From: RUG191 sp045642225
GTDB lineage: Bacteria > Bacillota > Clostridia > Lachnospirales > Lachnospiraceae
Reading direction: 5' to 3'
Assembly (NCBI GenBank): GCA_045642225.1
Contig: JAZUIN010000016.1
Span: 1 to 64,000 of the forward strand
DNA: 64,000 nt
Shown here piece by piece: positions 17,236 to 26,142 of the stretch. A program made the translations under genes and the position numbers. Within the stretch, counting starts at the first letter, position 1; each line of letters opens with the position of its first letter. The notes beneath the pieces are model-generated. The model was not told the DNA's origin and ran no database searches. It saw only the letters and a program-made list of their open reading frames with translations.

Positions 17236-19452
17236 ATGGAAGAAATACAAGGATATGTGGACCATATAGTTTACAGTAATCCAGATAATGGTTACTCGGT
17301 TCTAGTTATTTCTACTGACAAAGAAGATATTACGTGTGTAGGGATTTTCCCATCTGTTTCGCAGGGGGAAAATCTTTCTTTGTATGGAGAATATGTAGAA
17401 CATCCTTCATATGGAAGGCAACTTAAGGTGTCTAAATATAATGTAATTGAGCCAACTACCAAAAAGGGAATTGAGAAATATTTGGCGTCTGGCGCGATAA
17501 AAGGAATCGGTAAAGCAACGGCAAAAAAGATTGTGTCGAAGTTTGGTGATGATACGATTAGAATTATGGAAGAAGAACCAGAACGATTAGCCGAGATTAA
17601 AGGAATATCTATGTCTAAAGCTATAGATATTTCTAATCAAATTATTGAGAAAAAAGAAGTTCGAGATGTAATGATTTACCTTGAACAGTATGGCATTGGA
17701 AGTAAGCTGGCACTAAGAATATATGGAGAGTATGGTGTAAGGATATATAACATTTTACAGGAGAATCCATATAGACTTGCTGAAGATATAAATGGAGTTG
17801 GCTTTAAGACAGCTGATGAAATTGCAATGAAATTAAATATAGCGGTTGATTCTGATTTTAGAATTAGAAGTGCCATTTGCTATGTGTTATTTCAAGGAAC
17901 ATTAAATGGTCATACCTATGTATATAAGGAAAAACTACAAAGTCTTGTGGAACTACTGCTTTCTATTGAGATAAAAAACATAGATATTTACCTAGAGAAT
18001 CTCGCTTTTGACAAGAAGATAATGATTAAAGAAGATGCAATTTATTTGATGGGCTTTTATCAAATGGAAAGCCAGTCAGCAAGAATGCTTCTTGATTTAG
18101 ATGGAGAATACAAGGTACCTAAGAAACAAATTGAAAATGTAATTTCTAATATTGAAAAGCGTGAAGCTATAAAGCTAGATGTGCGCCAAAAGGTTGCTGT
18201 AGAACATGCTGTTTCGTCAGGTGTGTGTGTGTTGACAGGTGGCCCTGGTACAGGAAAAACTACTACAATAAGAACTATTATTGAGTATTTTGAAAGTGAA
18301 GGATTAGATATTTGTTTGGCGGCGCCTACAGGACGTGCGGCCAAAAGGATGTCAGAAGCTACAAAACGTCCAGCCAAAACAATTCATAGAATGCTTGAGG
18401 TTAAGGGTGTATCAAGTGGTGACGAGAATGCTTCTGAAGAAGCAAGATTTGAACGAAATCAGATGAATCCTTTAGATGTAGATGTGATAATAGTTGATGA
18501 AATGTCAATGGTTGATATTTCCTTATTTTATAATTTGCTTCTTGCTATATGCCCAGGAACAAGGCTTATTATGGTTGGTGATACAAACCAATTACCATCA
18601 GTTGGTGCTGGAAATGTATTAGATGATATAATAAGCTCAGAATTATTCTTAGTGGTTACGTTAGATAAAGTGTTTAGGCAGTCTGTTGAGAGCGATATAG
18701 TTGTAAATGCCCACAAAATAAATAATGGTGAGTATCCTGTAATTGACAACAAAAGTGAAGATTTCTTCTTGATGAAGCGATACGATGCAGATGAGATTAT
18801 TTCCACAATAATTCCATTGGTTCAAAGGAAGCTGCCTAAATATGTTGAGGCTACGAGTAATGATATTCAAATTCTTGCGCCATCAAGAAAAGGTTTGCTA
18901 GGTGTTAATAGATTAAATGAAGTGTTGCAGGCAAATATAAATCCACCTTCTAGGCAAAAAGTTGAATTGAAGCATAATGAAAGAATTTTGCGTGTGGGCG
19001 ATAAAGTAATGCAGATCAAAAATAATTATCAGCTAGAATGGAAGATTATCGGTAAGTACGGAATTGCTGTTGAAAATGGGACTGGAGTTTTCAATGGGGA
19101 CATGGGGGTTGTTCAAGAAATAAATACATTTGCAAAACTAGTAACAGTTTTGTTTGACGATAATAGAGAGGTGGATTATACCTATAGTCAGTTAGATGAA
19201 TTAGAGCATGCTTATGCTGTTACGATACATAAGTCACAAGGTAGTGAATATCCTGCGGTTATTATTCCGCTTATGCAGGGACCAAGGCCTCTTATGAATC
19301 GAAATTTGATTTATACAGCAGTAACGAGAGCTAAGTCTTGTGTAGTGATAGTTGGCGACGAAAATGTATTTTTTGAAATGATCGATAATGAAAATGTTGC
19401 TAGTAGAAATTCGTCTTTGAGAGAACGTTTAGTAGAATTTAGTGAAATGTAA
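17236..19452 (+). CDS. recD2: RecD2 family ATP-dependent DNA helicase
   Basis: 738 residues, full length for RecD2, the 5'-3' SF1B helicase found without RecBC. N-terminal OB-like and helix-hairpin-helix region (IKGIGKATAKKIVSKFG), Walker A GGPGTGKTTT at ~335, LAAPTGRAAKRMSEAT, the DExx box VIIVDEMSMVD, LIMVGDTNQLPSVG, and C-terminal motif VTIHKSQGSEYPAVI then NLIYTAVTRAKSCVVIVG. Takes part in replication-fork and repair work. It lies between flagellar genes and a lipoprotein, with no direct tie to either. Confidence 0.93.
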   Translation: MEEIQGYVDHIVYSNPDNGYSVLVISTDKEDITCVGIFPSVSQGENLSLYGEYVEHPSYGRQLKVSKYNVIEPTTKKGIEKYLASGAIKGIGKATAKKIVSKFGDDTIRIMEEEPERLAEIKGISMSKAIDISNQIIEKKEVRDVMIYLEQYGIGSKLALRIYGEYGVRIYNILQENPYRLAEDINGVGFKTADEIAMKLNIAVDSDFRIRSAICYVLFQGTLNGHTYVYKEKLQSLVELLLSIEIKNIDIYLENLAFDKKIMIKEDAIYLMGFYQMESQSARMLLDLDGEYKVPKKQIENVISNIEKREAIKLDVRQKVAVEHAVSSGVCVLTGGPGTGKTTTIRTIIEYFESEGLDICLAAPTGRAAKRMSEATKRPAKTIHRMLEVKGVSSGDENASEEARFERNQMNPLDVDVIIVDEMSMVDISLFYNLLLAICPGTRLIMVGDTNQLPSVGAGNVLDDIISSELFLVVTLDKVFRQSVESDIVVNAHKINNGEYPVIDNKSEDFFLMKRYDADEIISTIIPLVQRKLPKYVEATSNDIQILAPSRKGLLGVNRLNEVLQANINPPSRQKVELKHNERILRVGDKVMQIKNNYQLEWKIIGKYGIAVENGTGVFNGDMGVVQEINTFAKLVTVLFDDNREVDYTYSQLDELEHAYAVTIHKSQGSEYPAVIIPLMQGPRPLMNRNLIYTAVTRAKSCVVIVGDENVFFEMIDNENVASRNSSLRERLVEFSEM

Positions 19453-19471
19453 TAGGTAAAGGGAATTATTA

Positions 19472-20599
19472 ATGAAGAAGAGATTGAAAATCTGTATCAT
19501 TTCTATGCTTATTGTGACTTGCGTCTTGTTTGCTATGGGATGTAGTGATTCGAAGGTTGTTGAACATTTAACAACGGCACAAGATTACAATAGTATAAAT
19601 CAATATGCGTTGGATTTTGGTTCGAATAAAATTGCTGATACTGATAGAGTTGACGAGGAAAATGCAGTAAAATGTACTAACGGAACCTTTGTTGGAAAAA
19701 ATGAAAAGGGGAATAGAGTCTGGCGAGGCATTTTTTACACTGATACTCCTGTGGGAGTATATGAGTTAAAGGGTGACAATCAACTATCTGAATATGTTTA
19801 TGAAGCTCTTAGCTTTGCAAAAAATGAAGTCAATTCGCCAAAAGAAGCGTTAGATAGTAGATTTCTCAATGTTTATTCTTCAAGGACATTTAGCAATACA
19901 AGGCCTGTTATGGTGTGGATTCCTGGAGTGGGACAAAGTACTTCGGATGAATGTTTTTGGGGAAATGAATTTGTAGATGCAAATCAGGATATTTTGCTAG
20001 TGACTGTTGATTATAGGCAAGATCATGCTGTAGAAGATATTTCTGAAGCGTTACATTGGATTAATGAAAATGTTGATAAGTTCGGTGGTAATAAATTGAA
20101 CGTTACCTTGTGGGCTGGTGATGGAAGTAATGATTTAGTTTCACAAATTATGTTAGAAAATGAAGATCTTTTGTTTGAAAAGGCAATTATTAGTGGAAGC
20201 ATAGACGCTGATAAAATCAAACCGTTAGTTGATAAGACGGAAAGCAAAAATGTTAGGTTGCTCATGTCTTATAATGATAAGAATGAAGTGCTTCTTGGAA
20301 CAAAGTATAATAGAGTTTATCTATATGACAATAAGTATGACCTTGAGGGTGTCTGTAATAATGTTAATTCTGAGACTGTATTGGCATTTAATAGAAAGGC
20401 GTTGCTTGATGAAAAAGGCATAACGAACCAAACGGTTGATGACGTACGATGGACATTTAACCGAATGTGGACGAATTTTGCTAGAAATGATGAACCAGAA
20501 ACAATGGAAATATTGTGGAATAGATGCAAACAAAATAGTGATAAGAAAAATATAATGATGATTTCTTCTGATGGAATGTTTCAACAAAGTGAAATATAA
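19472..20599 (+). CDS. carboxylesterase-like lipoprotein lacking the nucleophile
   Basis: 375 residues. Lipoprotein signal with a Cys after LLVTCVLFAMG-type hydrophobic core (lipobox AMGC). The body resembles type B carboxylesterases: VKCTNGTFVGKN, then WRGIFYTDTPVG (family: FKGIPYAAPPVG), VMVWIPGVGQS, and ALHWINENVDKFGGN followed by VTLWAGDGSND. In active enzymes this last piece reads VTIFGESAGG; here no Ser stands at the nucleophile position. So probably a catalytically inactive, surface-anchored binding protein. Starts 19 bases after recD2. Family and inactivity are judged by eye. Confidence 0.65.
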   Translation: MKKRLKICIISMLIVTCVLFAMGCSDSKVVEHLTTAQDYNSINQYALDFGSNKIADTDRVDEENAVKCTNGTFVGKNEKGNRVWRGIFYTDTPVGVYELKGDNQLSEYVYEALSFAKNEVNSPKEALDSRFLNVYSSRTFSNTRPVMVWIPGVGQSTSDECFWGNEFVDANQDILLVTVDYRQDHAVEDISEALHWINENVDKFGGNKLNVTLWAGDGSNDLVSQIMLENEDLLFEKAIISGSIDADKIKPLVDKTESKNVRLLMSYNDKNEVLLGTKYNRVYLYDNKYDLEGVCNNVNSETVLAFNRKALLDEKGITNQTVDDVRWTFNRMWTNFARNDEPETMEILWNRCKQNSDKKNIMMISSDGMFQQSEI

Positions 20600-20636
20600 A
20601 AAAGTCGCTGAAGCTTACGCTTTGGCGACTTTTTTG
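20598..20636. terminator. bidirectional terminator
   Basis: AAGTCGC (20602-20608) pairs with GCGACTT (20625-20631), with an inner AAGC/GCTT stem; an A run on the left and TTTTTT on the right serve the converging genes on both strands. Confidence 0.75.
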
Positions 20637-20657
20637 GTATATGTAATAATATAATTA

Positions 20658-20954
20658 TTATTGAATTGTTAAAATATCTTTGAAGCCTGTTATTTCGAAA
20701 ATGCTATTTACTTCATCATTTGCATTTTTGATAATCATTGAACCTTTTTTGCTCATTGTTTTTTGAGCTGTAAGAATTACTCTTAGACCTGCTGACGAGA
20801 TATACTCAAGACCCTTTAGGTCGAGGATAAGTTCTGTGATTCCTTCAACAGATGAATTTATTTCGTTCTCTAATTCTGGAGATGTAGTTGTATCTAATCT
20901 GCCACTAACGGCGATTGTTAGTTGTTCGTTGTTGTTTTCTTTAGATATATTCAT
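20658..20954 (-). CDS. STAS domain anti-sigma factor antagonist
   Basis: 98-residue single STAS domain of SpoIIAA/RsbV type. It has LTIAVSGRLDTTTSPELENE and the phosphorylation loop LDLKGLEYISSAGLRVIL with the conserved Ser. In this class the unphosphorylated protein binds an anti-sigma factor kinase and frees the sigma factor. No partner kinase or sigma gene adjoins it, so its target is unknown. It has its own promoter and ends at a bidirectional terminator. Confidence 0.85.
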   Translation of the reverse strand: MNISKENNNEQLTIAVSGRLDTTTSPELENEINSSVEGITELILDLKGLEYISSAGLRVILTAQKTMSKKGSMIIKNANDEVNSIFEITGFKDILTIQ

Positions 20955-21003
20955 AGTTATTGTAACTCTTGATTGAGTAAATCCTTTCTGTAGTTTTGAT
21001 TAC

Positions 21004-21033
21004 ATTTTAGCATAAATCCTTAAGTGCTGTAAA
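21004..21033 (-). promoter_or_regulatory. promoter of the STAS gene
   Basis: On the minus strand, TTTACA (complement of 21028-21033), 18-base spacer, TAAAAT (complement of 21004-21009). Confidence 0.5.
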
Positions 21034-21036
21034 ATA

Positions 21037-22113
21037 TTATTCTTTGACATTTCGTTTTGTTTTTGGTTCGTATGATGATAAGAAGCTATTTATTTCTTTG
21101 AAGGATTTTGGAAAACTTCTATTTAACTTTGATGCAATTGAACCTTCGTATAGCTTTTGTCCATCAAGAGAACCGTGATATTTTATACTTATCTTTTCTG
21201 GTTTTGTCTCGTTTTTTATTATTTTGTATGCTATAGAAGCAAGATTATATCCAGTTTCATGTGGATCGTAAAACATTGACACTAAAGTATTTTTGCCAAT
21301 AGTTTGGTCGCCGCCAACAGTAGGAACGTTATTTTTTGTTGAAACACTGTTGATTAGAGGCGCTTGATCAGTTAGTATGCTGTTGCTCGATAAATACAAT
21401 ACAGAACATTCGTCACAAGCAGTTTGAAGCATATTTCTGTTATAATCTTTCTTTGTTGCTTTTAACTCTTCGGACGTTTTTAGTTCGTATTCTTTCCAAG
21501 AAATCCCAGCTTCTGTAAGATATTTCTCTATAATTTGATTTTGATAAATGCCAACTCTGTCGGCAGGATTTGTTAATATACCTACACTTTCAAGTTCAGG
21601 AGTTGCCTCTATTATCAAAGAAACCATGTCTTGCATATGTGGGAGACTCGAAGAACCTGTGATGTTACGTCCAGTTGAGCGGTCCCATTCGGTTTCAGAA
21701 GTGTTGATGCCGAGTACATTTTCATAATCTACAATGTTGGATGCAACAATAGGTGTTGCATTTGTTTTAGAAGCAACCGAAAGAAGTGTTGCCTCGTCTT
21801 CTGTGAATATCAACTGAGAGCCATTTGTAACAAGCTCTGAGCTGACCTGCTCTAAATCGGAATTTTCATCTAAGACTTTAATATTTAAATTGATATTTGC
21901 ATTTGTAAAATAATCTGTTAAACCGTCTGAAATACCTTGAGTTAAATAGTTGTAGTAATCATTTTGCTGTGGTTGAATAATTGCGAATGTGTAGGTTTGC
22001 TTTTTTTGTTCTGGAGCGGTATTATTATCGCTTTTGTTAGAACAGCTACACAAAAGAATTGCAGATGTAATAACACATAAAATGATTATTGATATTTTTT
22101 TGCTTAAGTTCAT
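21037..22113 (-). CDS. ABC transporter substrate-binding lipoprotein (ABC_sub_bind family)
   Basis: 358 residues. Lipoprotein signal ending ILLCSC at ~24, then a two-lobed periplasmic-binding-type body of the TrpX/ABC_sub_bind kind: TYTFAIIQPQQNDYYNYLTQ, ELVTNGSQLIFTEDEATLL, the hinge region ESVGILTNPADRVG, and VPTVGGDQTIGKNTLVSMFY. Family members bind small ligands, tryptophan in one known case, for a dedicated ABC importer. No permease or ATPase lies nearby, so ligand and transporter are unknown. Strong promoter upstream (22143-22171). Confidence 0.75.
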   Translation of the reverse strand: MNLSKKISIIILCVITSAILLCSCSNKSDNNTAPEQKKQTYTFAIIQPQQNDYYNYLTQGISDGLTDYFTNANINLNIKVLDENSDLEQVSSELVTNGSQLIFTEDEATLLSVASKTNATPIVASNIVDYENVLGINTSETEWDRSTGRNITGSSSLPHMQDMVSLIIEATPELESVGILTNPADRVGIYQNQIIEKYLTEAGISWKEYELKTSEELKATKKDYNRNMLQTACDECSVLYLSSNSILTDQAPLINSVSTKNNVPTVGGDQTIGKNTLVSMFYDPHETGYNLASIAYKIIKNETKPEKISIKYHGSLDGQKLYEGSIASKLNRSFPKSFKEINSFLSSYEPKTKRNVKE

Positions 22114-22142
22114 ATATAAATCCTCTCATTTCTATCGATTAA

Positions 22143-22171
22143 ATTATAGATTCTAAAATGGTTAAGGTCAA
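22143..22171 (-). promoter_or_regulatory. strong SigA-type promoter of the substrate-binding lipoprotein gene
   Basis: On the minus strand, TTGACC (complement of 22166-22171), 17-base spacer, TATAAT (complement of 22143-22148). Confidence 0.7.
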
Positions 22172-22179
22172 TATAATAA

Positions 22180-22209
22180 TTGACTAAAGTGCTGTTTTGG
22201 CTCTATAAT
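22180..22209 (+). promoter_or_regulatory. SigA-type promoter of comF-yvyF
   Basis: TTGACT (22180-22185), 18-base spacer, TATAAT (22204-22209), 45 bases before the GTG start of comF. Back-to-back with the leftward promoter, only 8 bases apart. Confidence 0.65.
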
Positions 22210-22253
22210 AGGTCCATCAGTAGATTTGCCTTGGTGCTTTTGGAAAGGATCAA

Positions 22254-22994
22254 GTGGCACGGAGTATTTATAAAAGAATTAAAAGAATAATAATAGGAAG
22301 TTTTTATCCGCGAAGATGTGTTTTGTGCGATGAACTATTAGAGGTGAATTCGAAAGCAGGTGTTTGCCCTTCGTGTAAAGGTAAACTAAGATTTGCTATA
22401 GAGCCTGTTTGTAAGAAGTGCGGAAAGCCTCTTAGGAGTGAAAATGATGAGCTGTGCGTTGATTGTACAGTGAAAAATCATGCATTTGTTCAAAGTAAAG
22501 GCATATATATTTACGAAGGCAAGATTAAGGGGAGCATGTATCGCTTTAAGTATAGTAATAGACGTTGTTATAAATATGTTTTTGCCAAGGATGCCATAAA
22601 GCTTTGGGGGAGATGGATTTGCTACAACAAGATAGAAGCTGTGATTGCGGTTCCTATGTATGCTAAGAAAAAAAGGCGCAGAGGGTACAACCAAGCAGAA
22701 GTGTTTGGTAAGGAGTTGGCAGAAGAAATAGGAGTGCCATTTTTTTCAGATGTTGTTGTTAGGAATAGGAATACGATTCCTATGAAAGGTCTTAGTGAAA
22801 GTCAAAGAGAAAAAAATCTTAAAAATGCTTTTAATTTTGTAGGAAAAGGTATACAATTAAAGAGAGTATTAGTTGTCGATGACATTTATACTACAGGAGC
22901 GACATTAGATTCTGTTGCCAAATGCTTGCGAAATGCAGGTATTGAGTCGGTGTTTGGAATGTGTATATGTGTTGGAAAAGGCTATTTACATTGA
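22254..22994 (+). CDS. comFC: ComF family phosphoribosyltransferase-like protein
   Basis: 246 residues. N-terminal double zinc ribbon (CVLCDE, CPSCKGK, CKKCGKPL, CVDC) followed by a type I phosphoribosyltransferase domain with the PRPP loop VLVVDDIYTTGATLDSVAKC. ComF/ComFC proteins are linked to DNA uptake; the biochemical reaction is not established. GTG start at 22254 follows GGAAAGGA. As in Bacillus, yvyF follows directly, here 16 bases downstream. Confidence 0.87.
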   Translation: MARSIYKRIKRIIIGSFYPRRCVLCDELLEVNSKAGVCPSCKGKLRFAIEPVCKKCGKPLRSENDELCVDCTVKNHAFVQSKGIYIYEGKIKGSMYRFKYSNRRCYKYVFAKDAIKLWGRWICYNKIEAVIAVPMYAKKKRRRGYNQAEVFGKELAEEIGVPFFSDVVVRNRNTIPMKGLSESQREKNLKNAFNFVGKGIQLKRVLVVDDIYTTGATLDSVAKCLRNAGIESVFGMCICVGKGYLH

Positions 22995-23010
22995 AGAGGG
23001 GGGCTTTTAG

Positions 23011-23415
23011 ATGGAAGTACGTAATTGTGCTAACTGCGGAAGGATTTTTAATTATACTGGTGGAAAGCCTATATGTCAGGTTTGTAGAGAACATGCAGAT
23101 GAAGCATTTCAACAGGTAAAAGAATATGTTCGTGAGAATCCTGGTGCAACTATAAATATGGTTGCCGAAGAAAACGATGTATCGCCTAAGCAGATTAAGC
23201 AATGGGTTAAAGAAGAAAGACTACAGTTTGCAGATGATTCTCCAGTTGTTTTCCAATGTGAAAAGTGTGGAAAGAGTATTAAAACTGGTAGATTTTGTAA
23301 CGAGTGTAAGGATAAAAGAATGGATGCATTTTCTAGAAGTATTGCTAGACCTAAGAAGGAGGCACCAGCGCCTAAGAAAGCAGCAAGTCCTTCGGACAAG
23401 ATGCGTTTTATTTAA
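23011..23415 (+). CDS. yvyF: flagellar operon protein YvyF-like (TIGR03826)
   Basis: 134 residues: zinc ribbon CANCGRIFNYTGGKPICQVC, helical middle with YVRENPGATINMVAEENDVS, then VSPKQIKQWVKEERLQF (helix-turn-helix-like), a second zinc ribbon CEKCGKSIKTGRFCNECKD and a Lys/Pro/Ala-rich tail. This arrangement and the comF-yvyF order match the protein next to flgM in Bacillus. flgM itself is not here. GAGGGGGG lies just upstream of the ATG. Confidence 0.82.
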   Translation: MEVRNCANCGRIFNYTGGKPICQVCREHADEAFQQVKEYVRENPGATINMVAEENDVSPKQIKQWVKEERLQFADDSPVVFQCEKCGKSIKTGRFCNECKDKRMDAFSRSIARPKKEAPAPKKAASPSDKMRFI

Positions 23416-23422
23416 AGAAATT

Positions 23423-23466
23423 AAGAGTAGTGAATTTGTGATAGCAGATTCATTACTCTTTTATTT
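23423..23466 (+). terminator. rho-independent terminator after yvyF
   Basis: AAGAGTAGTGAAT (23423-23435) pairs with ATTCATTACTCTT (23448-23460) with one G-U pair, followed by TTATTTTT. Confidence 0.75.
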
Positions 23467-23495
23467 TTGACAAATGTTCTTCTAGGTGGTATAGT
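23467..23495 (+). promoter_or_regulatory. consensus SigA promoter of veg
   Basis: TTGACA (23467-23472), 17-base spacer, TATAGT (23490-23495). It starts at the last T of the preceding terminator and is one of the best promoters in the window. Confidence 0.75.
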
Positions 23496-23541
23496 ATGTA
23501 AGATGCGTTTTAATGCGCATTGATTAAGGAGGACATAAATA

Positions 23542-23784
23542 ATGGAACATTCAGATTTCGATAAAGTACGTGCTTCAGTGAAGCAACAGTGCGGCAGCAA
23601 GGTTATGATTCAACTAGATAGGGGTCGAAACAAGATTGATATTCAAGAGGGAGTTATTAAGGGAGCATATCCTAGTGTGTTTACTATATTGGTAGAAGAT
23701 CAAGATGATGATAAGCCAGCGCAATTGCTTTCTTTTAGCTATACAGACATTATTACAAAAGACATAAGAATGAAGCTTTGTTAA
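23542..23784 (+). CDS. veg: Veg family protein
   Basis: 80 residues, the usual length for Veg. Recognised by VRASVKQQCGSKVMIQLDRG and RNKIDIQEGVIKGAYPSVF followed by FSYTDIITKDIRMKL. It is a small SH3-like protein linked in Bacillus to biofilm control and to expression in vegetative cells; molecular function is unclear. AAGGAGG precedes the ATG. High-level expression is expected from its near-consensus promoter. Confidence 0.9.
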   Translation: MEHSDFDKVRASVKQQCGSKVMIQLDRGRNKIDIQEGVIKGAYPSVFTILVEDQDDDKPAQLLSFSYTDIITKDIRMKLC

Positions 23785-23808
23785 TGATATTTTTCGAAAG
23801 GAAATAAT

Positions 23809-24885
23809 ATGGCAAGGAAAATAAAAAAACCTTTAACTAAAAGTCAGAAGGTTAAAAAAAGACGTAAAAGAATAATTATTATTGAAATAATTGTTTTGAT
23901 TTTACTGTTAGTGTTTTTGTTTGCTTGGTTAAAATTAGGTCTTATAGATTTTAATAAGCTCAAGAAAATCGCTAAGAATGATGTTGATTCAGAGTTACTT
24001 AAAGGATACACAACTATAGCTTTTTTTGGAGTAGATAATAGATCTAATGGTAATTTAGATAGCGGTAATTCTGATAGTATAATGATTGCGTGTATTAATA
24101 ACGAGACCAAAGAGGTCAAGGTTGTTTCGATATTCAGAGATACTGTTTTGAAGCAAAAGGATGGAAGTCTTCGTAAATGTAATTATGCATACGCTCATGG
24201 TGGCTATGAAGAAGCTATCGAAATGCTTAATAAGAATTTTGATTTGGATATTCAGGAATACGTTGCAGTTGATTTTAATGCTTTGGCAGATATAGTTGAT
24301 GATGTAGGTGGAGTTGAGATTGAACTTACATCAGAAGAAGCAAAGCTTATGAATAATGACTACATAGGAGAGGTTGCCAAAATAACTGGTAAGAACTCTG
24401 GTGGAGTTGCAGCCGGAAGACAGACATTAAACGGTGTTGAAGCGACAGCATATTGTAGATTGCGTTATACTGCAGGTGGAGATTTCAAACGTGCAGAGCG
24501 TCAAAGAACAGTATTAAATCAGATTGTTCAAAAAGCTAAGGGAATGAGCATGTCACAAATGCTTAAGTTAGCGACGGATGACCAATTGCTTAAAGAAATA
24601 TCTACAAGCTTATCGGTTACAGAGATTGCTAAATTAGCGACAGCTCTTAGAGATTATCAATTGGCAGCGCAAACAGGATTCCCATTTGATAAGACAACTG
24701 GAACTTACGGAAGTAAGGGTAGCTTGGTTGTCCCATGTACTTTGAATTTAAATGTAACTAAGTTGTATTCGTTCTTCTATAACAAGGAGAATTACACACC
24801 AAGTGCTACGGTACAAGGAATTAGTAAAGAAATTGTCAACCTAACAGGTAAGACGGAAAAAAATGCTGAGAATTATGAATTATAG
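23809..24885 (+). CDS. LytR-CpsA-Psr (LCP) family ligase
   Basis: 358 residues. Basic N-terminus (KKPLTKSQKVKKRRKRIIII), one TM helix (~22-44) and an extracellular LCP domain: TIAFFGVDNRSNGNLDSGNS with SDSIMIACINNETKEVKVVS, the SIFRDT strand, NYAYAHGGYEEAIEMLNKNF and CRLRYTAGGDFKRAERQR with the conserved Arg pair. LCP enzymes attach teichoic acids or other polymers from lipid carriers to peptidoglycan. Glycosyltransferase genes follow after the terminator, which fits cell-envelope polymer work. Starts 24 bases after veg. Confidence 0.87.
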   Translation: MARKIKKPLTKSQKVKKRRKRIIIIEIIVLILLLVFLFAWLKLGLIDFNKLKKIAKNDVDSELLKGYTTIAFFGVDNRSNGNLDSGNSDSIMIACINNETKEVKVVSIFRDTVLKQKDGSLRKCNYAYAHGGYEEAIEMLNKNFDLDIQEYVAVDFNALADIVDDVGGVEIELTSEEAKLMNNDYIGEVAKITGKNSGGVAAGRQTLNGVEATAYCRLRYTAGGDFKRAERQRTVLNQIVQKAKGMSMSQMLKLATDDQLLKEISTSLSVTEIAKLATALRDYQLAAQTGFPFDKTTGTYGSKGSLVVPCTLNLNVTKLYSFFYNKENYTPSATVQGISKEIVNLTGKTEKNAENYEL

Positions 24886-24890
24886 TTAAT

Positions 24891-24925
24891 AAAAATCCTC
24901 TAGGTTTTGCCTAGAGGATTTTTTT
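24891..24925. terminator. bidirectional terminator
   Basis: ATCCTCTAGG (24895-24904), loop TTTTG, CCTAGAGGAT (24910-24919), A run to the left and T run to the right; it serves the LCP gene and the converging glycosyltransferase. Confidence 0.85.
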
Positions 24926-25985
24926 ATCTGTTTTGTTTGAGCTTTGCAAACAAGCCAGGTAGTTTTCTTTTGATTGTAGATATAAACTTTGCGTATGTGA
25001 TAGATTTTTTTGAATTCTTTTCTAACAAAGGTGCGTATAATAGTTGTAATTTCTTTCCACACGTAAAATGATCATGCAATTTGTTATATAAATCAGAATT
25101 AAATTGGTTGTTTAAGAAAATATTAATGTTTTCTTTTGGAGTGCCGTTATGTAGCTCTCTTTCAACAGCAGACATCAACCATCTAAAGTATTCTCCTGCC
25201 ATTACATTTAAAGCTTTTTCGTCAAGAGTATTCCATCGTTCTTGTTGCTTGTAAAAGGCATCAAGTCTAGTACACTGTAGTTCGAAATACTTAGATAAGT
25301 ATTTGTCAGTAAGCCTGTTACTGACTTGGTTTATGTAATGGTATAGTTTGTCTTCTAATACAAGAAGTGAATTAACATTTTCGAAAACATCAATATTAAA
25401 TAGGATATCTTCAACGTGATCAATAACTGGGTATTGACATTGGTGTGATAACAAAAACGACAAGTTATATGCCTTGTTCCAAGGATATCCATACATAGTT
25501 TCTTTTTCTAAATCAACAACAATTTTGTGTACTCCTTGAGGAGTATTAAAATGTTCGGTTGGTAAAGAATGTGATATGCTACTAGTAAGCTCACCTTTTG
25601 AGTTATAGTATTCTTCTATCAGTGAATATACGACAACGTCTGGTCTGTATTTGTTAATACTTGTAGCAAGAACATTTAACATATTGTGTTCAAATCTGTC
25701 ATCTGAATCAAGGAATAGTATATAGTCGCCAGAAGCTTTTGCTAAACCATCGTTACGACTTATGGAAGCTCCCTGATTCTTAGTGTGATGAATGACAGAT
25801 ATGCTTGCGTAATTTGAAGCAAGCTTGTCACACAATTCTTTAGAACCGTCTGTTGAAAAATCGTCGACAAGAATTATTTCATAGTTGTTATATTCTTGTG
25901 AGGAAATGTCTGATATGCAATTTTCAAGATTGTTTATTCTGTTGTAAACTGGTATTACAATAGAAAATTTTATTTTTTCGTTCAT
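24924..25985 (-). CDS. family 2 glycosyltransferase
   Basis: 353 residues. GT-A domain: FSIVIPVYNRINNLENCISD, IILVDDFSTDGSKELCDKLA, NQGASISRNDGLAKASGDYI and the metal-binding FLDSDDRF, followed by a long helical C-terminal part. Typical polymerising or side-chain glycosyltransferase of capsule or wall polysaccharide synthesis; donor and acceptor unknown. Transcribed away from the other three glycosyltransferases on the plus strand. A weak leftward promoter (TTTATA-17-TAGAAT) may lie in the gap upstream. Confidence 0.82.
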   Translation of the reverse strand: MNEKIKFSIVIPVYNRINNLENCISDISSQEYNNYEIILVDDFSTDGSKELCDKLASNYASISVIHHTKNQGASISRNDGLAKASGDYILFLDSDDRFEHNMLNVLATSINKYRPDVVVYSLIEEYYNSKGELTSSISHSLPTEHFNTPQGVHKIVVDLEKETMYGYPWNKAYNLSFLLSHQCQYPVIDHVEDILFNIDVFENVNSLLVLEDKLYHYINQVSNRLTDKYLSKYFELQCTRLDAFYKQQERWNTLDEKALNVMAGEYFRWLMSAVERELHNGTPKENINIFLNNQFNSDLYNKLHDHFTCGKKLQLLYAPLLEKNSKKSITYAKFISTIKRKLPGLFAKLKQNR

Positions 25986-26051
25986 AGCTACATTCTAGCA
26001 CAAATTTATTGAGATATAAACTTTATTGTGGTAAAATATCTGATGGAATAG

Positions 26052-26069
26052 AGGCACCAAATGGTGCCT
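26052..26069. promoter_or_regulatory. perfect 8-bp inverted repeat between divergent glycosyltransferase genes
   Basis: AGGCACCA (26052-26059), AA, TGGTGCCT (26062-26069). No T run follows on either strand, so an operator or a leader hairpin is more likely than a terminator. The intergenic stretch 25986-26142 has nothing else recognisable beyond a weak leftward promoter. Confidence 0.35.
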
Positions 26070-26142
26070 TATTTCAGTTATAAATAAAGCATGTTGATTT
26101 TGCAATTGATGAAATTATAGAGATTAAAGAGAAGGTTTGAAG

